Both the position numbers and the translations under genes were made by a program. A DNA stretch of 64,000 nucleotides from the NCBI GenBank assembly GCA_964449325.1, contig CAYUYJ010000013.1, positions 1 to 64,000 of the forward strand. Reading direction: 5' to 3'. Under the pieces are notes generated by a model. The model was not told the origin of the DNA. It worked only from the letters and a program-made list of their open reading frames with translations, and searched no databases. The number at the start of each line of letters is the position of its first letter. Within the stretch, counting starts at the first letter, position 1. The DNA comes from RGIG3002 sp964449325. GTDB taxonomy: Bacteria > Bacillota > Clostridia > Lachnospirales > Lachnospiraceae. This document shows, in pieces, positions 53,155 through 63,400 of the stretch.

Positions 53155-53195
53155 AACTACCTCCAAAAAAATTCGCTACACCAAGTCTTTTCCTT

Positions 53196-53224
53196 AGTAT
53201 AGCGAATTATTCGCAAAATTACAA
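53196..53224 (-). promoter_or_regulatory. Promoter of the AAA/PD-(D/E)XK pseudogene with internal palindrome
   Basis: Minus strand TTGTAA, 17-base spacer, TATACT. The spacer contains GCGAATAATTCGC, a perfect 6-1-6 palindrome, and a third half-site (GTAGCGAATT) lies downstream near 53170-53180. This looks like a repressor site. Confidence 0.6.
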
Positions 53225-53263
53225 TGAAATTGCTCTTCTTTATGGTTTATGCAGCCCCTCGAA

Positions 53264-55261
53264 CTATCTCAATGTAAAGGAGTCCGCCATCTGCTTTAAG
53301 CTCTGTGCACATTCATTTAACTGTTGGCTGATAGCCGTATTTTCTTCTGCACTTGCCGCATTGTTTTCAACGCTTTCAGCAACTTCCTTTAATTCTTCAT
53401 TGACGTCCTCAATTGCCTTCTGCTGTTTCTCAACAAGCTCCACAATTTCATCAATATGCTGTTTTGACTGAACAGAATCGTCCATTCCCTGCTGAATGGT
53501 TGCGGAAGTAGCGGTAACCAGTTCTTTTCCCGCCAAAACAGCCGATTGGGATTCCACAATCAGCTTATCAATATTCTCACTTGCCTGTGCACTGGATGCA
53601 GCAAGCGTACTGATTTCACCTGCAACAACAGCAAAGCCCTTTCCTGCTTCCCCAGCCCGGGCTGCTTCAATGGAGGCGTTTAGCGAAAGCAGATTTGTCT
53701 GGGCTGCAATGCTCTTAATTGTTCCCACAAAACCTGCAATCTCGCCATAACATTGTTCGATGCTTTCCATTGCCCTTACAAGGTCGTCCATCTCACGGTT
53801 GCCTGTCTTCAAATGTTCCTTTGTAATTTCTGCCGTATCGCGGATAAAGATGGCACGTTCTGTAATCTGCTTTGTCTGCTCCGTCAACCGTGCCATATCG
53901 TCCGATACATTGGCAACCGCCTCATTCTGCATAGAAGCACTCTGTGCCACACTCTCTGTTGTTTTCCCCAATTTATCTGCAAAATCCAATACACTCTCGG
54001 CTTCCCTGCTGATTTGTTTGAAGGATTCATTCAGATTGCTTACAATGCTTTCCAGTGCATCCTTAATCTGCACATAGCTTCCCTTAAACTCTCCGTCGAT
54101 TGTAACCGTCAGATTTTTATCCGAAATTGCCGTAACCGTATCGGAAATACTGTCAATATAAAACTTAAGACTCTCAATCGTTTCGTTAATGGCATCTGTC
54201 AGTTTCTCAATTTCCAGAGAATTCTTCTCTTCGTCAAATATTACTGACAAGTCGCCCTGTGCAACCCGTGTCATTTTCCCGCTGATGGATTCCATCGGCC
54301 GGAACAGTATACTGATTTTTCCATGAACATCTTTCCTGATAACAGCAGTCAGCCACAGGTAAATCAGCAGATTTACACCAACAATCAAAACAAAGAAAAG
54401 CAATATCGTATTTAAAGGTTTCACAGCAACCACATTCCAACCCGTTACCTCGGAAGTATTACCGATTCCAAATTTAAAACCGCCTTTATAATCCAAAAAA
54501 AGTCTTGTCGCCATATTTCCCTTCATAAAGGGCTCATATCTTCCCGCATTTACTTCCTGTACAGTATGGGTACTATCTCCGCTCATCGAATAGTCTTTAT
54601 TCGGATGTACGAGAATCGTTCCGTCAGAAGTAGTCAGGAACACATAGCTGCTTGTCGCATAACTTTCCTCAATAAGGGAAACCAGATTGTCCATATACAT
54701 ATCCATTCCGACAACACCTGACACTTCTCCGTTTCGGTAGGTTGCTTTGGACAATGTAATACAGATTCCACCTGTCTGCAAATCCACATACGGGTCGGAA
54801 ATATATACTTTCTCCGGTTCTGCCTGTGCTCTCTTATACCATTCACGCTCTGTTACAATAAAGTCCTCCGGCGGCTGCCATCCTCCGCTCATAATGGTGA
54901 CATTCTCGTCATAACAACTGTAAACCGCTGAAATCTGTTCATCCATCGTCACCATGGAATCCACATAGCTTAAAACATCCTCCCCTTCTTCAAGGGTTCC
55001 GCTACTGATTCCGGATGCAATTGCCTCAAGCATACTTACCTTGCTCTGCATGGCGCGGTCAATTTGCTCCTTATAATCTCCGGCAGAACTACGGTTGTCT
55101 TTCAAAGTATACATGATTGCAAAAAAACCACCAATCAGGATGGATACCAAACATACAATAATCAGTGCGCGTCGCAGGAGCACTACAAACATGCGCCCAA
55201 TTCTGCTGCTTAATCCTTCCTTTACGTTCTCTGTTTTCGTCTCATTTCCAATCTTATTCAT
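53264..55261 (-). CDS. Methyl-accepting chemotaxis protein with dCache sensor
   Basis: A 665-residue receptor. Helix 1 (about 25-48), external dCache domain (about 55-285; DPYVDLQTGGICITLSKATY, GVVGMDMYMDNL), helix 2 (about 287-308), HAMP (about 320-375) and a signalling domain with IAAQTNLLSLNASIEAARAG and KGFAVVAGEISTLA. I start at MNKIGNETK, which overlaps the stop of the upstream kinase (GATGAATAA) and lies nine bases after GGAGG. It is co-transcribed with three hybrid kinases, so it may share ligands or modulate their output rather than only chemotaxis. Confidence 0.93.
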   Translation of the reverse strand: MNKIGNETKTENVKEGLSSRIGRMFVVLLRRALIIVCLVSILIGGFFAIMYTLKDNRSSAGDYKEQIDRAMQSKVSMLEAIASGISSGTLEEGEDVLSYVDSMVTMDEQISAVYSCYDENVTIMSGGWQPPEDFIVTEREWYKRAQAEPEKVYISDPYVDLQTGGICITLSKATYRNGEVSGVVGMDMYMDNLVSLIEESYATSSYVFLTTSDGTILVHPNKDYSMSGDSTHTVQEVNAGRYEPFMKGNMATRLFLDYKGGFKFGIGNTSEVTGWNVVAVKPLNTILLFFVLIVGVNLLIYLWLTAVIRKDVHGKISILFRPMESISGKMTRVAQGDLSVIFDEEKNSLEIEKLTDAINETIESLKFYIDSISDTVTAISDKNLTVTIDGEFKGSYVQIKDALESIVSNLNESFKQISREAESVLDFADKLGKTTESVAQSASMQNEAVANVSDDMARLTEQTKQITERAIFIRDTAEITKEHLKTGNREMDDLVRAMESIEQCYGEIAGFVGTIKSIAAQTNLLSLNASIEAARAGEAGKGFAVVAGEISTLAASSAQASENIDKLIVESQSAVLAGKELVTATSATIQQGMDDSVQSKQHIDEIVELVEKQQKAIEDVNEELKEVAESVENNAASAEENTAISQQLNECAQSLKQMADSFTLR

Positions 55262-58200
55262 CTGCATTTTCCTCCAAAACAAGGTTGTCGTATAATTCTT
55301 TGTACTTCTCCATCAGTTCTCCATGGTGTGCACGAATGTAATCCAAATCTTTGGTTTTTGCCGCCATTTCCAGTTCCTTTGCCTGCGCCGACAGCTCTAC
55401 GGCACCGATGGTCAGGGAAGTACTTTTTAAAGCATGTACCGTAATACGATAGTTTTCCCAATCTTCCTTTGCTAAAAATTCTTCTAAAGCGGCGTGTTTA
55501 TCGTTTTTCAGATATTCTCCTATCATTTCATGATAAAAATTCATATCATCCATACAGTAACTTAGACCTGTGCTGATGTCCAGTCCCGGAATTGCAGCAA
55601 GCCCCTTCACTTCCTCTGTTGCGGACTGCACACCTTCTTTTGCCTGCGCTTTTCCTGCAGCATGTGCACTCTCGGTGTTTTGTATATCTGCCGTTTCTTT
55701 CTGTGTATCCTCCAGCCGCCTAAGTGACAGCTTCTCCGGCGGCAGATATCTTAAAAGAACTGCATTCAGTTCTTTCTCCTGAATCGGTTTGGACAGATAA
55801 TCCGCAAATCCCGCCTGCATGTATTCTTCCCTCGCCCCGAGAATTGCATTGGCTGTCAATATTACAACCGGCGTGGTAATGTTGGGATGATTTTCCATTT
55901 CCTTCATTTGATGGAAGCATTCCACACCGTCCATGACCGGCATCAGATGATCCATGAAAATCAAATCATATTTATCCTTTTGTATCTTATCAAGCGCATC
56001 CATCCCGCTTTCCGCAGTATCCACTGCGACGGCCGTATATTTGAGCAGTCCTTTTGCCACCAAAAGATTCATAGGCACATCATCAACTACCAGAACCTTT
56101 GCATCCGGAGCATAAACCAACTCTGTCTCAAGGTTTTCCCTCTCCATCTGCTCATGATACCGCTTGGAAAAATCCCCGATTGGTTCATGATTCCTGATGT
56201 GCTGCTGTATTCTCGCCTGAAATGTGGAACCCTGTCCGTAGACACTGCTTACCGAAATCTCTCCGCCCATCATTTCCACCAGATTTTTGGTCAAATTGAG
56301 TCCTAAACCTGTTCCCTCAATATTTCGATTTCTCTTTTCATCCACTCTGGTGAAATTCTCAAACAGCCTGCCGATATCCTCCTTTTTGATACCGATTCCT
56401 GTGTCCTTCACAGTAATGACAAGCATCATGATGGCATCTCTTTTTCCCTCATAATCCACATGCAGTTCAATTTCTCCCTCATTTGTATATTTCACTGCGT
56501 TGGAAAGCAGATTATTGATAATCTGTCGTACCCGCACCTCATCCCCGTAAAGACCACAGGGCATGGACGGATTGATCGAAATAGAAAATTCCAGTCCCTT
56601 CTCTGCCGCCCTTGATGCAGTCATATTATAGCAGTCGTTTAATACGGAAAACAGTTCATACTCCACAGGAATAATTTCCAGCTTTCCCGACTCAATTTTA
56701 GAAATATCCAGAATATCATTAACAATGGAAAGTAACGACTGACTGGCACTCTGGATGTTTTTTCCATATTCTCGAAGTGTTTCATTATCCTCACACTCCC
56801 TGAGTAACATGGTATCCATACCGATAATTCCATTGATGGGAGTACGGATTTCGTGAGACATATTCGTCAAAAAGGTGCTCTTCGCATGATTGGCAGCCAC
56901 CAGTTCTTCTTCATGCTCCAGGAGCTGTTTTCTCTGTTTTTCATAAAGATGGTTCTGATATTTTAAAATAATGCCAAAGATACAGGATACAAAGAAAATT
57001 GCCTGTATGACATCAAAAACCATATACCCCTCCGGCATCTCTACAAGAAGTTCCGGATATCTGTTTGCCACCAAAATACACCCCGTCATCGTAGCAAACC
57101 CTAACAGGAACATAATCAGGCATGTCCAACCCTTCAATATCAGCCATGTGAAAATCAATCCCAAAACAAACCATACCGGCATACCGCTGTAAATACCTCC
57201 GGATGCAAAAAACATCAGCGGAAATACAATAATATTAGCTCCAAAGCAAATCAGCATTCCTGCCATCCGCATATTATTGGTTTTTACCGATAAATACATG
57301 GCACCAAATACCAAAAGCAAGATCAGCATGATAACAGCCACACTTTCATAGGCTCCCATCGCTAACGTGGCAATCAGAGCAGCTGATCCGCCAACTAATG
57401 CTGCTGTCAGGATTAAATGCATCATTCTCTGCTGAATGCTGTATTCCTCTTTCAGAATGGTATTCGCATACCAGTTGGTTACTCTTTTCACACTGCTTTC
57501 CCGTCTCGTCCTTTTATCATCCTTCTCTGCCGCAGTTCTTCTCTCTTTCCTGAAAAAGAACAATCCCCATGTTCCCTCTCCACTGTTACATGCAATTATT
57601 GATGAAGCCTTTTGAAAGTATATATGCTTAAAATGACATCTCTTTTCTACCTCATTTTTAATATATTCCAGCGTTTCCGCATCCAGATTTACATGGGCAA
57701 TAAAAAGTATATCCTTGTCAATTCTCCATTTGTTTCTTAATGTACATTTTATATATTTGCTAATTACCTCTGCCCATTGTCCGACAAAAACATGTTTTGG
57801 CACAATGTTTGCACCTTTCATGGTGAGCATGGGGTGCATAAGCATTCTTTCACAAATGTTATTGACTCCCTTGGAAAGTCTGCCGGAGCGATACAGAAAC
57901 CGGGTTTCCTTTAAAACAAATCCGGAAGACACCAGATTTTCCGAATCAGAAAGTACGTTCAAAATCTGTGTCAGGGATGCACCCTCCTGCGCCATTTTTG
58001 CCGCTTTGATTACAAACAGTCCCATCCCGTCAGAAAGCTGTCCGGAATCGAATACTGACACATTAGAACACTTTTGTGCTGCTTTTACCGCATTGTAATA
58101 ACCATCACTGACCTTTTTTGCCATGGTAATATGCAAAATATGTTCTGCCACAGTCAGCTGTTTTGCAAAAAAAGCCTCATATTCCTCTACCGTAGGAGGG

Positions 58201-58403
58201 TCGGAAATAGCAAGCCTGTTTTCCTGTTCCATATAAAGCAACAAATCGTTCTGGTCTATTTCCACACCATCGACAAACCGTCCTGCCTCTGTCCGGACAT
58301 AATACGGATGAATGACAACTCCATACTGACTAATCAGTTCTTCCGGCAAATCGCATACACTGTCAGCTGTAATCAAAAGAGAAACTTTATTATGCATCTT
58401 CAC
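55254..58403 (-). CDS. DegV domain fused to a hybrid histidine kinase with receiver and HPt
   Basis: A 1049-residue protein. Residues about 5-285 are a DegV (EDD) fatty-acid-binding domain (ITADSVCDLPEELI, VFDSGQLSDGMGLFV, FLYRSGRLSKG). Six or so helices follow (about 325-485), then HisKA (SHEIRTPING, His517), HATPase (NNLLSNAVKYT, DTGIGI, GTGLGLNL), a receiver (Asp818 in FMDHLMP) and an HPt domain (VHALKST, His990). So it holds a full phosphorelay. Start is GTG or the ATG two codons later; both are near GGAGG. DegV normally hands fatty acids to FakA, so the fusion suggests lipid sensing. Confidence 0.9.
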   Translation of the reverse strand: MKMHNKVSLLITADSVCDLPEELISQYGVVIHPYYVRTEAGRFVDGVEIDQNDLLLYMEQENRLAISDPPTVEEYEAFFAKQLTVAEHILHITMAKKVSDGYYNAVKAAQKCSNVSVFDSGQLSDGMGLFVIKAAKMAQEGASLTQILNVLSDSENLVSSGFVLKETRFLYRSGRLSKGVNNICERMLMHPMLTMKGANIVPKHVFVGQWAEVISKYIKCTLRNKWRIDKDILFIAHVNLDAETLEYIKNEVEKRCHFKHIYFQKASSIIACNSGEGTWGLFFFRKERRTAAEKDDKRTRRESSVKRVTNWYANTILKEEYSIQQRMMHLILTAALVGGSAALIATLAMGAYESVAVIMLILLLVFGAMYLSVKTNNMRMAGMLICFGANIIVFPLMFFASGGIYSGMPVWFVLGLIFTWLILKGWTCLIMFLLGFATMTGCILVANRYPELLVEMPEGYMVFDVIQAIFFVSCIFGIILKYQNHLYEKQRKQLLEHEEELVAANHAKSTFLTNMSHEIRTPINGIIGMDTMLLRECEDNETLREYGKNIQSASQSLLSIVNDILDISKIESGKLEIIPVEYELFSVLNDCYNMTASRAAEKGLEFSISINPSMPCGLYGDEVRVRQIINNLLSNAVKYTNEGEIELHVDYEGKRDAIMMLVITVKDTGIGIKKEDIGRLFENFTRVDEKRNRNIEGTGLGLNLTKNLVEMMGGEISVSSVYGQGSTFQARIQQHIRNHEPIGDFSKRYHEQMERENLETELVYAPDAKVLVVDDVPMNLLVAKGLLKYTAVAVDTAESGMDALDKIQKDKYDLIFMDHLMPVMDGVECFHQMKEMENHPNITTPVVILTANAILGAREEYMQAGFADYLSKPIQEKELNAVLLRYLPPEKLSLRRLEDTQKETADIQNTESAHAAGKAQAKEGVQSATEEVKGLAAIPGLDISTGLSYCMDDMNFYHEMIGEYLKNDKHAALEEFLAKEDWENYRITVHALKSTSLTIGAVELSAQAKELEMAAKTKDLDYIRAHHGELMEKYKELYDNLVLEENADE

Positions 58404-60471
58404 TTTTTCCTCCTTTCAGTACTTTTCGCAATGTACGCGACATTTCAGCCAATTCTATCGGTTTGGATACAAACTCATCAAAACCTTCCTTTAAGAACAT
58501 TTCCCTTGCACCGCTCACTGCATTGGCAGTCAATGCAATAATCGGAATATTCCTGTAATGTCCGTTCCGCAACTCCCGTATTTTCTGCATGGCTACGATT
58601 CCATTCATCCCGGGCATCATATGATCCATAAAAATAATCTGATAGTCCGTGAAGCTACATTTCTCTATGGCAAGTTCTCCGCTTAAGCAGGTATCTGCCT
58701 CAATTCCATACGTGTCTAATACTCCCTTTGCTACCATCAGATTCATATGGTCATCATCTACTACCAGTGCACTGATATCTGTAAAATGTAAATCCTTTTC
58801 CTCTTCTTCCTTTCTATTTTGTCCGAATGTCCCGGGTACTATGGCATTTAACAGGTTCACCACCGCCATCACGTACACCGGTTTTCTCAAAATATGAATA
58901 TTACTGTTCTTCGGCAGAATAAAAGTGTCATCAGCGAAGACTACCGTAAAAATCTTTTTACTTAGATCTTCGAAATAGTGCCTGTCCATCTCATATTCCC
59001 AGCTTGAAACAAACACATGGGTAAGCGGATTGGTTTCTACAATTTTTTTCAGTGCATCCAGTGAATCCACCTGACTGATATTTAATCCAAGACCACTTTT
59101 GATATGACCGACCATCGTACCATAATATTGTGCAATCTCAGGACACACATATTTTTCTCCATTGAAATAGCATGCAACCAGGAAATCACTACTCTTTTTC
59201 ACGCAGATAGATGCCTTATGATCCACCACCTGCTGCGGAATTACCACATGAACATGAGTTCCCTCGGAAACCTTGCTTTGAATGGATATAAATCCGCCCA
59301 TGGCAGCTACCATTCCGTGCACAATTGCAAGTCCGAGACCAAGTCCTCCTGTTTTACGTTCAACATCGGAATCCCCTTGGTAGAAATGTGTAAATATCTG
59401 CTTAAGCTGCTCCTCGCTCATTCCTATGCCGGTATCCCATACATCAATATTCAGATTGATTCCATATTCTTCCTCTCTTTTTCCGATATACAAGTATGCC
59501 CCACCGGACTTCGTGAACTTGATTACATTATCCATAAGTGCCTGAATAATTTTTTTCAGTTTCCCTGCATCCCCATGTAACACCTTCGGAATATCCGGCT
59601 GTATATCAATTGCTATATCCAGCTTTCGGTTCATCCTCTGCCATTGAATGCCGGAAACGGCATCATTGATTACGGACAGCGGCTCATAATCCTCGGCGGA
59701 TACCTCCAGTGTATTCGTAATCAATTCCGAATAATCCAAAATATCGCTGACCTGACCATACAGGCGTCTTCCGGCACTCTGAATAGCCTCTATCTCCTTT
59801 CTCAGTCCGCTATCCAGTTCTCTGTGAAGAATAATCTCACTCATGCCGTTAACCGCATTAATCGGAGTGCGTAACTCATGTGAAACATTGACAAGAAACC
59901 TCTCACTCTCCCGCCTTGCATTGAGCAGTTCCTTTTCCATTTTATCCAACAGCATCGTCTCCCGATTCCGGTACCTGATAAACACTCTGGAAATAAAAAC
60001 GGCACACAAAAGACATACGATACCAAGAATCACCCTCATCCAGATAATCTGCTCTGTACCCGGACCAATAAATCCGGTTACAAAAAAATGCCACAAAAGA
60101 ACGACCGGAAAAGCAGATGCTATCAAATAGATTAACATCATATTCTGCTGTGCAGACAGGATACTCATTAACAGACAAAGTATAATCGGAACATCCGTTG
60201 CAGAATTCCCATGTCCGCCGTAATACAGCACACCGCCCAGTGCAACAATAGTATAAAAACAGATTCTCGCATTTGCTGTTCCCACCTGAAAGAAATGCAC
60301 AATCCAACAGGAAAGAATGAATACTCCGGTTAAAGGACCTATAATCTGCCAGAATTTCCAATTGGCAGTCACCATAACCACCACAAGCAATATCTCCAAA
60401 ACAGTGATTAGTGTTATAAATGTCATATGAAATAATGTCTGAATTTCTTTTTCGGATTTTCTTTCTCTCAC
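58390..60471 (-). CDS. Membrane hybrid histidine kinase with an extra pseudo-receiver
   Basis: A 693-residue protein. About six helices (15-160), HisKA (SHELRTPINAV, His198), HATPase (DTGIGM, GGLGLGLAIVHG), a receiver-like module lacking the phospho-acceptor Asp (about 425-550; THVFVSSWEYEMD in place of the acceptor strand but with the LRKP lysine kept), and a true receiver (Asp616 in FMDHMMP). There is no HPt, so it probably hands phosphate to an HPt such as those on the neighbouring kinases. GTG start with GGAGG six bases upstream. It overlaps the DegV-kinase gene by 14 bases. Confidence 0.88.
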   Translation of the reverse strand: MRERKSEKEIQTLFHMTFITLITVLEILLVVVMVTANWKFWQIIGPLTGVFILSCWIVHFFQVGTANARICFYTIVALGGVLYYGGHGNSATDVPIILCLLMSILSAQQNMMLIYLIASAFPVVLLWHFFVTGFIGPGTEQIIWMRVILGIVCLLCAVFISRVFIRYRNRETMLLDKMEKELLNARRESERFLVNVSHELRTPINAVNGMSEIILHRELDSGLRKEIEAIQSAGRRLYGQVSDILDYSELITNTLEVSAEDYEPLSVINDAVSGIQWQRMNRKLDIAIDIQPDIPKVLHGDAGKLKKIIQALMDNVIKFTKSGGAYLYIGKREEEYGINLNIDVWDTGIGMSEEQLKQIFTHFYQGDSDVERKTGGLGLGLAIVHGMVAAMGGFISIQSKVSEGTHVHVVIPQQVVDHKASICVKKSSDFLVACYFNGEKYVCPEIAQYYGTMVGHIKSGLGLNISQVDSLDALKKIVETNPLTHVFVSSWEYEMDRHYFEDLSKKIFTVVFADDTFILPKNSNIHILRKPVYVMAVVNLLNAIVPGTFGQNRKEEEEKDLHFTDISALVVDDDHMNLMVAKGVLDTYGIEADTCLSGELAIEKCSFTDYQIIFMDHMMPGMNGIVAMQKIRELRNGHYRNIPIIALTANAVSGAREMFLKEGFDEFVSKPIELAEMSRTLRKVLKGGKSEDA

Positions 60472-60495
60472 TTGTTTCCTCCGTCTGTCTCTTCC

Positions 60496-63400
60496 TTACA
60501 TTTGCTCTGTTACTTTACGGATAAGGTTCTTTAACACCTGATAGTGTTCTGTCAGTGCCTTATGGTTAGCTACGACTTCTTCCGTATGACCCTCTTTTGC
60601 TGCCATTTCCTGCATTCGTGCCTCCTCGGAAAGCTCCGCTGCACCAATGGTTTTTGCGTTACTCTTCAAAGCATGCACTGTAATCCGGTAATTTTCCCAG
60701 TCCGCTTTCTGAAGAAAGTCTTCCAATTCCTCATCCTTTTTCCCTTCAGCAAATTCATTCAGCATCTCTATATAAAACATTTTGCTTTCCGCACAGAAGG
60801 CTAATCCTTCCTTAACATCCAACTGTGGTATCTGCATGGAAAAGATCTGTAATTCCTCCGGTGAGAAAGAATCCTCCGGTGTCATATCCTGCATATTTTG
60901 CGGCTCAATCTTCTCCGTTTTTTCTGAAACCTCCTGACTTGCAGTCTCCTGTACGGATGCTTTCTTTTTTTCTTTATTCTTAAAACCAACCTTTTCTTTC
61001 GGAAGGTACTCTGCCAATATCTTCTCCAGTCCTTCCACAACGATTGGCTTTGAAAGGTAATCGTCAAAACCTTCTGCCAGATATTGTTCCTTCGCACCTG
61101 TAATTGCATTGGCAGTCATGACAATAATCTTTGTATACACCGGTAGGAATTTGCTTTTCCTTAAAGCCTTCATTGTCTCAATGCCATCCATCTCCGGCAT
61201 CATATGATCCATGAAAATAATATCATACTGCTTTTTCTCCACCATTCGGATGCACTCCATACCGCTTGATGCCGTATCTACTTTGATACTGCTTCGTTTT
61301 AACAGTCCCACTGCCACTTTCAGATTCATCTGATTATCATCAACAATCAGAATTTCCGCATCAGGAGCGTAAAGATATCCTTTTTCCTCTTTCTTCATTT
61401 TTTCCTTTTGAATAACATTGTGTCCAACCGGTGTCCGGTCTACAATTCTCTGTTTTAAGTCAAAAGAAAATTTGGAGCCTTTCCCGTACTCACTCTCAAC
61501 CTCCAAAGAGCTTCCCATCATTTTCAGCAGACTCTGCACGATGGAAATTCCCAGTCCGGTTCCTTCAACATTGTGATTTTTTTCTTCATCCAGTCTCTGG
61601 AAGGATTCGAAAAGCTTTCCCATATCTTCTTTTCGGATACCGATACCGGTATCGATTACCTCCACATGAAGGAGGATATCTTCCGTTTCCTCTGCCACAT
61701 CCTGTTTTTGAATAACCAGAGTCACTTTACCTTCCCTTGTATATTTCACTGCATTCGTCAAAAGATTGATGATAATCTGCCTTATTCTTACATCATCACC
61801 ATACAGGGAGCACGGAAGCTTTTCATCAATCTTTAATTCCAGCAGCAGCCCCTTCTTTTCTGCCTTATCGGCTATCATATTTATCAAATCATTGATAAGA
61901 TCCGATGTATCGTACCGCACCGGAACTATCTCCATTTTTCCGTCTTCAATCTTGGAAAAATCAAGGATACTGTTAATCAACGCCAGCAAGGTCTTTCCGG
62001 CACTCTGAATGTTTTCCGCATATTCACAAATATCTTCGTCTTCACTTTCCCGAAGAATCATTTCATTCATGCCCAAAACTGCATTAATCGGGGTACGAAT
62101 CTCATGGCTCATCTGTGCCAGAAATTGAGATTTTGCCTGTGTAGCCTGCACTGCTTCATCCGCTGCATCCTTTAAACGTACACTTACCGCCTGCTGCCAT
62201 ATCAGCAGTCTGCGTATCAGATATCTAACGGCAAAAATACAAAATCCAAACATCGGTAAGAAAGCCAGTATAAAAAAAACGATTCCGCCGTAGATTGACC
62301 ACCAGTCCTTTACCACCATGATGGTAAAGTTGGAAACATCATCATGCTCCGAAATACACGCCTTATATTTTCCATCGTAATCCTTCAAAACACTGATTTC
62401 CGAGTTTTTGGAATACACCTTCGCATAATTTAAATCCCGTACATTTACAGAACTGTTTCCGGAGAGCTGATATTCTTCATTCGGATGATTGATAATGATT
62501 CCGTTATTATTTATCAGAAAAGCATATCCATCCTCCGAATAGGTATTCTGCATAACCTCAGTCAGCTTATCCAGATTAAAGTCAATCGCAAACACTCCCA
62601 AAAAAGTACCATCTTTTCCATAAACCCTTTTGGAAAAGGTTAAATAGTACCTCTTCTCCTGTGTATCATAGTAGGGGCTGGAAATGAAAAAGCCCTCCTT
62701 ATCACTCATGGTATCCGCATACCATGGATAAGCCTGCAATATGTAATCCTCCCCCGGCACCCATCCATTGTTCATGATTACTTTCCATGAAGTATCCGGA
62801 TTGCCTATATACACAAGCGAAATTTCAGGATAATTTTCTGCAACAGCATTCAAATAAGCGGTTGCCTGCGAACGTTCCTCCAACAATTCAGGCTGTGCTG
62901 CTATGGAATGACAAAACATTTCCAATATGGTCTTCCTGTCTTCCATCCATTCAATCAGTTTTGCATTATAGCCACTCACTTCTTCTGACATACGGGTTGC
63001 ACCCAAGTCCAGAAGCATCGTGTCGCAAAAGAACAAAATCAGAAACATTGCTATGATAAGCACGCCCGTGACCTGCCATCTGGTTCTTTTTCCGATACGG
63101 GACTCCGTCTCTTCCCTGTCGGTTTTCGTTGCCTTTCTTTTCTGCCCCTCATCTGCCTTTGTGAGCCCGGAATAGGAAAAAAGATTATCCAGCATATTCG
63201 ACAACAGCAGTGCCGATTCTTGAATTTTGTCAATATTATCTTTTAAGTCGGTACTCATGCTCAAGGATTTCCTGTTACTCGAATTCAGTATCCTTTTTAA
63301 CGGTGTCTTAAGCTCAGAGGATAAATTGGACAGAAAATTTTCCTTGACAGACAGAGCCTTTTCAGCCCGCATACGGTCATTCTGGGCACGAATATATAGC

